This document shows, in pieces, positions 47,214-59,275 of a stretch of 64,000 nt of DNA. Every line of letters begins with the position of its first letter. Positions within the stretch are counted from its first letter, which is position 1. Origin of the DNA: Epiperipatus broadwayi (taxonomy: Eukaryota; Onychophora; Udeonychophora; Euonychophora; Peripatidae); contig JAQFVV010000353.1 of the NCBI GenBank assembly GCA_028023455.1, positions 122,001-186,000 on the forward strand, in the 5' to 3' direction. The notes beneath the pieces were generated by a model. That model was given only the letters and a program-made list of their open reading frames with translations, was not told the DNA's origin and ran no database searches. Made by a program: the position numbers and the translations under genes.

Positions 47214-49183
47214 TCTCAGTTCCAATATTGTGGTTGGTACATAAAATAATTTTGTCTAAAATTATTAAAACAAAATTATTTGTTAAAAGAAAATAGTATG
47301 TAAAGCTTAAGAGTTTTTTATTGCAGTTTGTTTTCAAAAAACATAAAATTAAAAGTCAAAGAGTTTTTGAAATAAAAGTTACAATTAATTAATTTAAGAG
47401 GGGGAAGGAGATTTGCTTTAGAAACGTCAAACTAAAAGTTTTAAGTTTAAAGAGGTTTTGCTAAAATCTATTAATTCATAGTTTGATGGGGAAAATTAAA
47501 AGAAGTAGATTTCAAATAACTTAAAGTTTAAAAATATAAATCTCTTTTTATTTAAAGCGCATGTGCATTGGCTTAATCGCTAATATTACTATTACATATA
47601 TAAACATAGCGCTATATAAAATAATAGCTCATTATATTTAAGTTTAAAAAAAAGTCATCTTAAAAACTAAATAGTGAATTGATCTTAAATTATATATGTG
47701 CATAAATGATGAATTAATAGGAGTTTGTTAGTAAAATATATATCTGCGATGTAAATATAATAAATGTATGCGTAGTAAATATTAAAAAAATGATATAGAA
47801 AATTATCATTAAAAAAACACAGCGATGGTTACTATTTAAAAATGTAAAAATAACCACTTGTGCGATGGCTGCTAATTCACATTTCCAACAACAGGATTAA
47901 AAGCTTATCTCGAGGAATGCAATTAAAAACCAGAAAGGAAATTTGACAACAGATATTGCCAGGAGACATCAAAATGACAACAGGCCTTAAGCATAAATAG
48001 TCCAGTTTTTCATCGGACAAACAGTTGAGATTACAATTTAGAGTGTCCAGTTTAGAAAACGGTTTAGATCGTGCAGTTGAGGTTACAGTGGCATTTGAGA
48101 AAGCACTTGAGATTGAGCAGCTGAGATTAATTCACTCAATAAGGCAGTGTTAAAAATATCAGAAACATACGACTATCTCTAGTCTGAGTCCAGTGAAACA
48201 GCAAAACCTGCCAGTGAAAATAATGCTTTCATAACAACTTGAAATCCACCATCAATATTTAACAGTCTCCAAGAATAGTGCCAATGAATAATAATAAAAA
48301 TCCTCAAGAAAACATCCCAGCCAGCTGGAAATATTCATATTAGAAGCAGTAACCAGGAAGAAAACAAAGTTCTAAATCCATGTTCAAAATTCTAGATAAT
48401 AACATTTTTCTTATACTCATTTCTAACAAAGCCATCACATTCATAAAGCCTCCAAGAGTCACATAATATGAACTTTATAGCATACATAGATGAACTATTA
48501 ATGTGTGTGTTTAAAATGTTGTATGTGTTCATGCATTAGTATATATTAATTTCATTGTATTTTAAATGTCAAATATTATTTAATTATTTGTTATATTATA
48601 TTGCTATTATATATGTGTGAGCCTGAAATGATGATAAGCCCTTGTTCATTTAAATAAGATTTATAAAAATATTTAAAATTAGTATAATCAATGTTAATTA
48701 AAATAAATTGTCTTTTAAACTTAAAGCTTAATCTGTCAGTCAATTCTTTTCCACTAATTGAAATAATTTGTTACTGAATTAAAATTTAGTAATTTGTTAT
48801 TGATTACAAGTAGCTGATCTAGTTAAGGAATTTTTCAAGTGCTGGATTATGGGCCTACTGTCCAAACCTGTTAGTTCTGACACTAGTTGGTGCTCAGGGT
48901 TTCCTTCGAAACAAAGTGTTTGGATAGTAGGAGTTTGAATCTAGCAGTCAAAATGGGCCACAGTCTGGAAATATAATCATGTTATGTGTTGCATAGCTTG
49001 GCCTGACTGTAGGTATTGTTGATGTCCCTGCCATCAATAGTATTCTCCACTCTACTCTAACGGACCAGTTCGTTCACATAATATTTATGACATAAGATTA
49101 TAAATTTATTAGAAATAAGGTTTAAACCTAACTAAACCTAGCATGAAGAGTATGTGGGATCACAATGGTTCCAACCTGGTACA
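47214..49183 (+). mobile_element. 5' LTR of element A
   Basis: Colinear with 55161-57042, with roughly 93-95% identity by eye. It lacks the first few bases of the family's TGTAATGTACC start, and homology begins at about 47219. It ends in ..TACA at 49183. It carries an extra segment of about 75 bp (about 47553-47628) absent from the 3' LTR. That segment resembles the 'agtgctatataaataaat' block near 59055. A TATA-like 'ataaatag' lies at 47993-48000, followed by 'catcggac', conserved in all copies. Confidence 0.85.
47993..48000 (+). promoter_or_regulatory. Conserved TATA-like box of the LTR family
   Basis: The motif ataaatag recurs at the same place in LTR A3' (about 55848), B5' (about 59443), B3' (about 63385) and, inverted, in copy C (about 970). 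It likely marks the retroelement promoter. Confidence 0.6.
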
Positions 49184-49185
49184 AT

Positions 49186-49203
49186 TGGTCCCCAACATGG
49201 GGC
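49186..49203 (+). promoter_or_regulatory. Putative primer-binding site of element A
   Basis: TGGTCCCCAACATGGGGC begins with TGG two bases after the LTR's terminal CA, as expected for a tRNA primer site. The sequence can itself fold (CCCCA/TGGGG with a 3-nt loop). I could not match it to a particular tRNA. Confidence 0.6.
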
Positions 49204-49533
49204 AGAATTCGATATGATTAAGTAATCATGTCAATTAATTAAAGAAATATAAAGTCCAAGAAACACTAAATTGTGTATCTAAAATTAAGTGTTTTAAAGT
49301 TGTTTAATTTTAAAAAAAGAATTGACTGAATTTTTTTTTCCTTTAAATGAAAAGAGATTTTGACATTTATGCTATTTAAAATAAATCATTCTGTAAAATC
49401 AGAGACAGTTAGATATTTTGGGTGGAGTTAAGGCATTAAGAACGGGTAGAGAAGAGGACAACGGGGTGGAGTCGGTCATATGTTCCATGTTAGAAAATAA
49501 ATAAACAGCTTGTATTTAAATATTGTTTTAAAA

Positions 49534-50181
49534 ATGGGAAAAGACAAAGAAGTATCTGAGACATACATGATGATGAAAATGATGATGAGTATAATGTAAG
49601 AATTCAAAGCAGAAATATGAAAAATGAAGCAAAGTCAGATAGAACTTAAAGAAGGAATTAGTCAGGTCAAAGGAGAAATTAAGGAACTCAGAGCAGAAAT
49701 AGGAGAAATAAGATGTGAGATAACAGGAAACATAGAGAAGAACCAAGAAATCATAGAGGTAGATTTTGTCAAAGAAAGTAAGGAAGTTGAGGAAAAAGAT
49801 AGAAATTAAAGCAGAACAGGATAGTGTAAAGACAGAAAGTGTGGGGGAAAATATAGATCAAGAAATAGAAGAGAGACATAAGTTCAAGGTAGAAGAGAGC
49901 ATAGAAAAGTTTTCACAAAAATTTAAAAGAATTAAGTTAAAGGTTCATCTTAAGCGTGGATTTAAAACAAAAAGAAAGTAGAGGGAAAAATATTCACAGT
50001 TAGGAAAAATATGGAGGTCTGCAAAGCTTAAAGGTTTTCTAATTTATAAAGCAGAAAATAGAACAGAACAGGAAAGAGATAAAGCAACAAATTTTAATCG
50101 AGGGATAGATGTGAGAATATGGAGTATAATTTATATTAGTGAATTAGTGGAAAGAAAGAAGGAACCACCTGGCATAGCTTA
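49534..50181 (+). pseudogene. Gag-like coiled-coil frame of element A (broken)
   Basis: Starts ATG at 49534. It stops after 21 codons, resumes in the same frame at 49624 (61 codons, ending ..KDRN), shifts frame near 49770, stops at 49979-49981 and continues in frame to 50180. The protein is rich in Lys, Glu and Ile with a heptad-like pattern and no zinc knuckle, protease or reverse transcriptase. It matches the product at 60828-61530 in element B in order and sequence. It is plausibly a Gag N-terminal remnant, by position after the PBS. At least three stops and one frameshift are present. Confidence 0.55.
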
Positions 50182-50510
50182 AAAGTAAGTAACCAGTCAG
50201 AATAGTAAAGGAAAAGAAACAAAGAACCAGAAATGGACAATGAGCACAAATATGATTATGCTAATGTAAATATATCTTAAAACTTCTATTTAAAACTAAA
50301 ATAATAAATTTAAAAATAAATGAATAAATGAAATGTTTGGAGGTAATAATAATGAGGCTTCATTGAATAAAAGATTTTTTCTCCATGCACATAATAATTA
50401 AGAAAAGTATTCGTAAATAAATAGGTCAAATTAATAATTTAAAAGTAAAATTTGTAGGATTAAATAAATGAATAAGTTAATGGAAATACACAGAATAGAA
50501 GCAAGTTAAA

Positions 50511-50518
50511 CAAATAAG
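50511..50518. repeat. 8-bp target-site duplication, left
   Basis: CAAATAAG immediately left of the foldback element; identical copy at 53967-53974; a single copy at the orthologous position in element B (61929-61936). Confidence 0.9.
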
Positions 50519-53500
50519 GGTTGTAGTTTGTGGACCGTACTGCCACCGTCAGAGGGCGTGGCGACACCATCAACAACTGGCCTGAAAATTGCAAGTGATA
50601 ATTTTTTTTACGAAAGTGGCTGAAAATCAACAAATAAAAATGCCTAAGGCAAAATATGTACATCAAATACATCGAAAACTAAAAATTAAAAAAAAACACA
50701 AGAAAATGCTAAAAAATTTAAATAATAAAACAAAAAAAACATGGAAATACAATGATGAGCTACCCTCCTTACAAGCTATGAAAGTGGCTGAAAATCGATA
50801 AATAAAAATGTGTAAGGCAAAATATGTACAGCAAATACATCGAAAACTAAAAATTAAAAAAAACACAAGAAAATGCTAAAAAATTCAAATAATAAAACAA
50901 GAAAACCATGAAAATATAATCAACAGTACCCCCCCCTACAAGCTGAAAATTCACAAAGAAGCATGGTGGAAAAAGAACGTGGAAATACGAAAATATCAAA
51001 TTATTTACCTTCAACATAAATATACATCTAAGTTCATATTGAAAAGCAATTAATTGTTCTCTGGCTTTCAAATTACTGCATATGTAAATTGAGCAGTAAT
51101 ATTTAAACAATCAAAAAGCAATCCTCAAAAAATCGTAACCCTAACTCCCTTCCCCCACTGATCAAATTATAACATGGAGTAACTTTTCTAAAACGTAATA
51201 AATCTTATCAATATTTAAGAATTATTTAAGTAACAGATCTAATAATAACACAGATTAATACATAGTAAGTAATTTTAAATATAATTATAGTAAGTTTAAA
51301 AGAGAAAGTGGAAAAAATATTTATATTTAAAGCAATCAAGCTGAAAATTCACAAAGAAGCCCCTACAAGCTGAAAATTCACAAAGAAGCATGGCAGAAAA
51401 AGAGTGGGGAAATACGAAAAGATCAAATTATTTACTTTCAGCATAAATATGCATCTAAGTTCATATTGAAAAGCAATTAATTGTTGTCTGGCTTTATATA
51501 TAATTATAGTAAGTTTAAAAGAGAAAGTGGAAAAATTATTTATCTTTAAAGCAATCAAATTATAATCAAATATGGCAACCACGGTGTAACTTTTCTAAAA
51601 TGTACTAAATCTTATCAATATTTAAAGCAATTAATTTTGAAGGCATATCTAAATTCATGAATAATATTTAATGATTAACAAGTAATGCACAAAAAATATT
51701 TACCGATTACTCATTTATAGTAGGCATTTTGATTTTTACATTTTTTTTTGTTTAAGAAATTGTTTTTCACCGTTATATATATTAAATCACAGTTTGTACT
51801 TTCAAAATGACTATCCCCTTCCCCCATTTAGTAACTTTTCTACAACGTAATAAATCTTATCGATATTGAAAAATTATTTAAGTAACAGATATAATAACAA
51901 CTCATAACACAGATTAATACGTAGTAAGTAATTTTAAATATAATTATAATAAATTTAAAAGAGAAAGTGGAAAAATTATTTATCTTTAAAGCAATCAAAT
52001 TATAATGAAATATGGCAACCACGGAGTAACTTTTCTAAAATGTACTAAATCTTATCAATATTTAAAGCAATTAATTTTAAGGCATATCTAAATTCATGAA
52101 TAATATTTAATGATTAACAAGTAATACACAAAAAATATTTACCGATTACTCGTTTATAGTAGGCATTTGGATTTTTACAGTTTTTTTGTTTAAGAAATTG
52201 TTTTTCACCATTATATATAATAAATCACAGTTTGTACTTTCAAAATGAATATGACGTAATAGACATTTTACATGAAATAGTGAATTTCCAAAGCTAACAA
52301 ATTTAATCAAAATGTAACTAAAGTAGACTTTTGAAATACCTGCGTTAGTTCTATTATGACGTGTTAATTATTTTATACTGCTAGAAATAAAAGTTATTGG
52401 GATAATCTTTATTTTTTTGACAGGATTATTTTCTCTTGCAGAAGAATATTACATTAACTATGCATAAAATGCTGCCATCAAATAACTAGTTATGTAATCT
52501 TCAGTTACTATTCAAGTGCGTTTAAAAAAAGCTTCAAAATTTTACTAAAAATGATTGGAAGAACTTTAGTAATTATTTTTTGTGTATTGCTTTTTGATTA
52601 TTTAAATATTATTGCTCAATTTAGATATGCTTCTTTGTGAATTTTCAGTTGTAGGGGGGGGACTCTTGATCCTATTTTTTATAATTTGCATTTTATAGCA
52701 TTTTCTGCTTATTTTTTATTACTTACTATGGATTAATCTGTGTCATGAGTTGTTATTAGATCTGTTACTTAAATAATTTTTCAATATCGATAAGATTTAT
52801 TACATTGTAGAAAAGTTACTAAATGGGGGAAGGGGATAGTCATTTTGAAAGTACAAACTGTGATTTAATATATATAATGGTGAAAAACAATTTCTTAAAC
52901 AAAAAAAACTGTAAAAATCCAAATGCCTACTATAAACGAGTAATCGGTAAATATTTTTTGTGTATTACTTGTTAATCATTAAATATTATTCCTGAATTTA
53001 GATATGCCTTCAAAATTAATTGCTTTAAATATTAATAAGATTTAGTACATTTTAGAAAAGTTACTCCGTGGTTGCCATATTTCATTATAATTTGATTGCT
53101 TTAAAGATAAATAATTTTCCACTTTCTCTTTTAAACTTACTATAATTATATATAAAGCCAGACAACAATTAATTGCTTTTCAATATGAACTTAGATGCAT
53201 ATTTATGCTGAAGGTAAATAATTTGATCTTTTCGTATTTCCCCGGTCTTTTTCTGCCATGCTTCTTTGTGAATTTTCAGTTTGTAGGGGGGGTGCCATAT
53301 TTCATTCCAATTTGATTGCTTTAAAGATAAATAATTTTTCCACTTTCTCTTTTAAACTTACTATAATTATATTTAAAATTACTTACTATGTATTAATCTG
53401 TGTTATTAATAGATCTGTTACTTAAATAATTCTTAAATATTGATAAGATTTATTACGTTTTAGAAAAGTTACTCCATGTTATAATTTGATTAGTGGGGGA

Positions 53501-53966
53501 AGGGGTTAGGTTACGATTTTTTGAGGATTGCTTTTTGATTATTTAAATATTACTGCTCAATTTACATATGCTGTAATTTGAAAGCCAGAGAACAATTAAT
53601 TGCTTTTCAATATGAACTTAGATGCATATTTATGTTGAAGGTAAATAATTTGATATTTTCATATTTCCCCACTCTTTTTCCACCATGCTTCTTTGTCAAT
53701 TTTCAGCTTGTAGGGGGGGGGGGACTCTTGATCATATTTTCACGGTTTTCTTGTTTTATTATTTGAATTTTTTAGCATTTTCTTGTGTTTTTTTTTAATT
53801 TTTAGTTTTCGATGTATTTGCTGTACATATTTTGCCTTGGGCATTTTAATTTGTCGATTTTTCAGCCACTTTCGTAAAAAAAATTATCACTTGCAATTTT
53901 CAGGCCTATTGTTGATGGTGTCGCCACGCCCTCTGACGGCGGCAGTACGGTCCACAAACTACAACC
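50519..53966. mobile_element. Giant foldback (inverted-repeat) transposon
   Basis: The 3,448-bp element has ends GGTTGTAGTTTGTGGACC and, inverted, the same at 53966. The outer 70 bp or so is nearly perfect and GC-rich. Inside, each arm of about 1.4 kb or more continues as the inverse of the other with internal shuffled sub-repeats, such as the 'gctgaaaattcacaaagaag' block (50941, 51351, 51370 and, inverted, 52627, 53261 and 53686). No transposase frame is present; overlapping frames in this region are repeats of the same AT-rich blocks. The 8-bp TSD and long TIRs suit a MULE-like, hAT-like or Foldback element. The superfamily is undecided. Confidence 0.92.
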
Positions 53967-53974
53967 CAAATAAG
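53967..53974. repeat. 8-bp target-site duplication, right
   Basis: CAAATAAG directly after the inverted end of the foldback element. Confidence 0.9.
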
Positions 53975-55147
53975 TAATATATCTGTAGAAAATAATAAAT
54001 AAAATAGTGTAATAACATAAAAGTTTGTTGTGAATATGTGCAGGCTAATAAAAGGAAGTTAAATAAATGGTTTAATTAAAGTAATCAATTTAAATAAATA
54101 AATAAAATATCAGTAGTAAAAATAATAAAGAATGAATCATAATAAAATAAAATAGTTTTTGAATATACGCAAGTTAATAAAAGGAAGTAAATAAATGGTT
54201 TAAAGTAATCAATCAAATGAATAAAAGTATTTGTATAATAATGAAGAGCAAAAAAAATAAAATATTTTTCTGAATACACGCACGTTAAATAAAGAAGTTA
54301 ACATAATGGTTTAAAATAATGTCATAAGACTAATATAAATAAATCTTTAAAATAATGTTTGTAATGGTTTGAAAATAATATCGTATGATTAGGTTAACAT
54401 AAATAAATATGTAAAATAATGTTCATAATGGTTTAAACACAATAATGTAAGATTAATATAAATAAATGGTTTAAGATAAGGTTCACAGGAATTTAAAAAT
54501 AATATTGTAAGGTTAATAAATAAAATATAAAGTCAATCTATGTTATATTAGGAATGTATAAGGGTTTGAAATTAAAGGGAATGAGGGTAGTATTGAAATA
54601 AGTTTTAGATAAGGAAAAGCTGTTGGCTGGATAAAACTTAGCACCTGTAACGGACTTATCAGGGATTATTCCTCTCTTAAAATGCACACTGAGAACAACC
54701 AGCATAAGCTGCAAGTCACTTCTTCAGGGGAGAGTCCCCATATCTCGTACCTCATTTCCAAAGCATAAGATGAAATGGACAGTGGATGAATCCTGCCATT
54801 TGCAATGACCTTTTCTTTGTCAAAATCCAGTCAAGAGAACTGGCACACAAAGCTTCATTGTTCATATGTGTAAGTAGTTATAAGCCAACAAATCTGCATC
54901 CGCTTTGTTCCCAAAAGATCCTTGCATCACAAAAAAGTGCTGTCCTCATGGTCATTATCCAGGACCACGTTCATTGTAAGCAATGTTGCCAGCATCTAAA
55001 GAAGTAAAGTATAATTGAAGATTGCCCTTAGCATGTAAAGTGTCAGATATTAGAAAGTAAACTTAGAAAAATAATAATAATTTAAGATTTAATAAAGAAT
55101 TAAAGTTCGCAGAGATAAAATGGTCAAAAATGATGCATTTTACTCTC
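53975..55147 (+). mobile_element. Internal 3' region of element A
   Basis: Non-coding. It is colinear with 61937-62841 of element B. It contains about three diverged tandem blocks ('gaa.ta..cgca.gttaa' then 'aaataaatggttt') between 54020 and 54310, where B has fewer. A GC-richer conserved block (54645-54990) is shared with 62330-62680. No protease, RT, RNase H or integrase could be found. Confidence 0.7.
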
Positions 55148-55160
55148 AAACGGAGGGTGG
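55148..55160 (+). promoter_or_regulatory. Polypurine tract of element A
   Basis: The purine-rich 'aaacggagggtgg' abuts the 3' LTR start TGTAATG, the expected plus-strand priming site. Identical in element B (62842-62854). Confidence 0.75.
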
Positions 55161-57039
55161 TGTAATGTACCAATAATGTGCTTGGTACATAAAATAATTT
55201 TGTCTAAAATTATTAAAATAAAATTATTCATTAAAGGAAAATAGTATGTAAAACTTAAGAGTTTTTTATAGCAGTTTGTTTTCGAAAAATGTAGAATTAA
55301 AAGTCAAAGAGTTTTTGAAATAAAAGTTACAATTAATGAATTAAGAGGGGGGAGGGAATTTGCTTTAGAAATGTCAAACTAAAGTTTTAAGTTTAAAGAG
55401 TTTTTGCTAAAAAGTATTAATTCATAGTTTGATGGGGAAAATTAAAAGAAGTTGATTTCAAATAACTTAAAGTTTAAAAATATAAATCTCTTTTTATTTA
55501 AGTTAAAAAAAAGTCATTTTAAAAACTAAATAGTGAATTGATCTTAAATTATATATGTGCATAAATGACAAATTAATAGGAGTTTGTTAGTAATATATAT
55601 ATATGCGATGTAAATATAATAAATGTATGCGTAGTAAATATTAAAAAATGATATAGAAAATTATCATTAAAAAAGACAGCGATGGTTACTAATTAAAAAT
55701 GTAAAAATAACATGTGTGCGATGACTGCTAATTAACATCTCCAACAATAGGATTAAAAGCTTATCTTGAGGAATGCAATTAAAAACCAGAAAGGAATTTT
55801 GACAACAGATATTGCCAGTGGACATCAAAACAACAACAGGCCTTAAGTATAAATAGTTCAGTTTTTCATCGGACAAACAGTTGAGATTACAATTTAGAGT
55901 GAGCAGTTTAGAAAACAGTTTAGGTCATGCAGTTTAGATTACAGTTGCATTTGAAAAAGCAGTTGAGATTGAGCAGCTGAGATTAAATCAGTCAATAATG
56001 CAATGCTAAAAACATTGGAAACATGTGACTGTCTCTAGCCTGAGTCCAGTGAAACAGCAAACCTGCCAGTGAAAATAATGCTTGCATAACAACTTGAAAT
56101 CTTCCATCAATATTTAACTGTCTCTAAGAATAGAGCCAATGAATAATAATAAAACTCCTCAAGAAAATGTCCCAGCTGGCTGGAAATATTCATACTAGAA
56201 GCAGTAACCAGGAAGAAAACAAAGTTCTAAATCCACGTTCAAAATCCTAGATAATAACATCTTTCTTATACTCATTTATAAAGTAGCTATCACATTCGTA
56301 AATCCTTCAAGAGTCATGTAATATGAACTCTATAGCATACATAGACAAACTATTAATGTGTGTATTTAAAATGTTGTGTGTGTTCATGTGTTAGTATATA
56401 TTGATTTCATTGTATTTTAAATGTCAATTATTATTTAATTCTTTTTTATATTATATTGCTATTATAAATCTGTGAGCCTGAAATGATGATAAGTCCTTGT
56501 TCATTTAAATAAGATTTATAAAAATATTTAAAATTAGTATAATAAATGTTAATTAAAATAAATTGTCTTTTAAACTTAAAGCATAATCTGTTGGTCAATT
56601 CTTTACCACTAATTGAAATAATTTGTTATTGAATTAAAATTTAGTAATTTGTTATTGATTACAAGTAGCTAATCTAGTTAAGGGATTTTTCGAGTGCTGG
56701 ATAATGGGCCTACTGTCCAAACATGTTAGTTCTGACACTAGCTGGCACCTGGGGTTTACTCCAAAACAAATAAAGTATTTGGACAGTAGGAGTTTGAATC
56801 TAGCAGTCAAGATGGGCCACAGTCTGGAAATGTGATCGTGTTATGCATTGCATAGCTTGGTCTGACTGTTGGTATTGTTGATGGCCCTGCCATCAATAGT
56901 ATTCTCCACACTGCTCGAACGAACCGGTTCATTCACATAATATTTATAACATAAGATTATAAATTTATTAGAAATAAGGTTTAAACCCAGTTAAACTTAG
57001 CATGAAGAGTATGTGGGATCACAACGGTTCAAACCCAAT

Positions 57040-57042
<3 letters not shown>
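55161..57042 (+). mobile_element. 3' LTR of element A
   Basis: Starts TGTAATGTACC at 55161 and ends ..ATACA at 57042, 1,882 bp. Colinear with 47214-49183, apart from the segment of about 75 bp found only in the 5' LTR. An (AT)n tract follows directly, so a target duplication cannot be checked. Confidence 0.88.

Positions 57043-57069
<27 letters not shown>
57043..57069. repeat. (AT)n microsatellite at LTR edge
   Basis: About 13 AT units immediately following the LTR end. Confidence 0.85.
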
Positions 57070-57070
<1 letters not shown>

Positions 57071-58584
57071 GTATTTTCTCACATACATACAAATATATTA
57101 TTAATCCAGAAGTTCACAATGGTCAAGTAAGTTCATATTGAATTTTAACATATAGACTCATTATTAATAACTTAAACTATTCAGTTTACATTAAATTTTA
57201 ATCACAAATGTGGTGCTATCTACCAAAAGCATGCAAGTCTTATTACATTTTCACCTGTAAATAATCCAACCTCATATTTTTAATAATGTTTTTATATATA
57301 TTGTATATTTAAACTAATGTAAAACAAGCTCTACTGTCTAAAATTAGTAAAAAAATTATGATTATATGAATGATACTCACATGTTTTTTTTTTTTTAAAA
57401 AAAAACCTAACTTAAATAAAAACGGACTTTAATTCATATAGTATTAACATAATGACATTGTTCTCTAATTATATAATGATCATATCTATATCCGCGCATT
57501 ATTTAAAGAATTTAGTTTGTAAAGATAGAAAATAATTTATGCAGAAAATTGCATTAAAAAACTCAAATAATTTGCATATTATATCAATTTTAAACACACT
57601 TTCTATTAATTAATCAATCAATAGATTTTGAGTGAATCTGTACTATAATTTTGATACATAATTTTATTTTAAAATTCTTACAAATTTAAAACCTGAACAT
57701 GATACTGAGTAAAAGCAGGCTATACTTATCAAATAAATTTTTATACCCAAATTGTAGAAATTCACGCATTTGGTTTTTTTTTTTATACTATATATATTGT
57801 TTTCAGTGTGTATTGTAAGCTAACAAACGAATGGTGCAGGGTTCTTAGAGCAAGAACATCATAAAACCAACCACAGATAAAACTCCCTCCAATGCACTTT
57901 TTCACCACTCTCCAATCTCAGATTCTTGTATAATGTAATTAATAACAGCAACAATAATAACTCTCTTGATAGAATAATCTTATTAGGCTATGGGTTTGAA
58001 ACTTCTTTTCTCAGAGTTCATATTATACCCTTATACATCTTGTGCTTTAAGTAAAATTAGAAAGCCAATACACAAAATAAGTACATCAATATTTATGTGA
58101 TCAATAGTTTTCATACAAAACATTAATAGCATTTTAAATTTTCTTCATATATAAATATTTTATTTATACAGCACATGAGTATATCTAAGTCTATAATTTT
58201 ATGATAGACAAGCTTACAATAAATATATATAGCAGTAATAATGTAGCAGATAGGAAGGACATATTTTATGCTACCCACGGCATTATAAAAAATATACTTA
58301 AAATAAATAGGAATTAATAAAACCTATGACTTATTATAATGCAGGTAAAATGGATAAGTAAACCAAGTAAATAATAATAATATGTGATTACTGAAATGTA
58401 CTCTTTTATAACAATGAATAATAAAACTTTATTATTGTAAAATGTTCTGATTAATAAATGCAATAGTAATGGCAATGAAAACAGAAACATATTTTAATAA
58501 TAACAAAATATTTATTTATAACATAAATAAAGCATAACATTTAGTACAATAAAAATATATTTGTTTTACTTTAACAAACTGAGA
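57070..58584. other. AT-rich DNA, no gene seen
   Basis: No recognised feature. Confidence 0.5.
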
Positions 58585-59012
58585 TGTGCTTTACAGATTT
58601 TAAACTATACGTAAATAAATACTCACATTCTCAAAAACAAGATAAAGTCTTTATGAAAAGATAGAATGAATTCATCTATCTTTTCAACACAAATGTTTAA
58701 GTACGGGCCAACTTAGTGCTATATATATAAATACCTTATTATATATATATATATCTAACTTCAACCAAGAATGATGTATAGTAAATTTTAAATAATTTTC
58801 CAAGCGTCATTTATTCAAGCATAATAAAGTAATTTAAAGTGACTGGTAATATCTTCACGTTCTCATCTCCAAATACTTAAGATTGGTCCATACTTAAACA
58901 TTTTGGATTGAAAAGATAGATTGATTCATTCTATTTTTTTATAAAGACTTTATTTTGTGTTTGAGTATGTGAGTATTTATTTACGTATAGTTTAAAATCT
59001 GTAAAGCACGTG
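58585..59012. mobile_element. Inverted-repeat (foldback MITE-like) element
   Basis: The left arm from 'gtgctttacagatttt' (about 58587) through 'gaatgaattcatctatc' to about 58712 is matched inverted by about 58880-59008, about 120 bp per arm with few differences. The loop is about 170 bp. The outer right flank (59003-59075) carries 'gtgctatataaataaata', which also occurs near 58718 and in the 5' LTR of element A. Confidence 0.8.
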
Positions 59013-59101
59013 GGCATTAGCCTGATCGCTAATTTACAATTACAATGTATCAAGATAGTGCTATATAAATAAATACCTTATTTAACAAATTGAGATAAAA
59101 T

Positions 59102-59193
59102 ATTTACACAATTTTACCATAACTATCCCTTTTAAAGTATTGAAAACAATATTTACACAATTTTACCATAACTATCCCTTTTAAAGTATTGCT
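59102..59193. repeat. 49-bp tandem duplication
   Basis: Two copies of 'atttacacaattttaccata' onward, starting at 59102 and 59151, essentially identical. It lies just upstream of the truncated LTR of element B. Confidence 0.92.
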
Positions 59194-59275
59194 ACAAAAT
59201 TCTTTTACATTATTTATTAAATTCCCATTGTTATTATCTCCCACATGTTCTCTTTCAACCATCTTGCAAATAAGG

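Noticed and set aside
49528-49746. Minus-strand frames opposite the Gag-like regions (also 60798-61037)
   Set aside because: Mirror-image shadows of the Lys/Glu-rich coding strand.
51155-51170. 'ccctaac' telomere-like motif near 51140
   Set aside because: Single occurrence, not tandem; part of the foldback arm.
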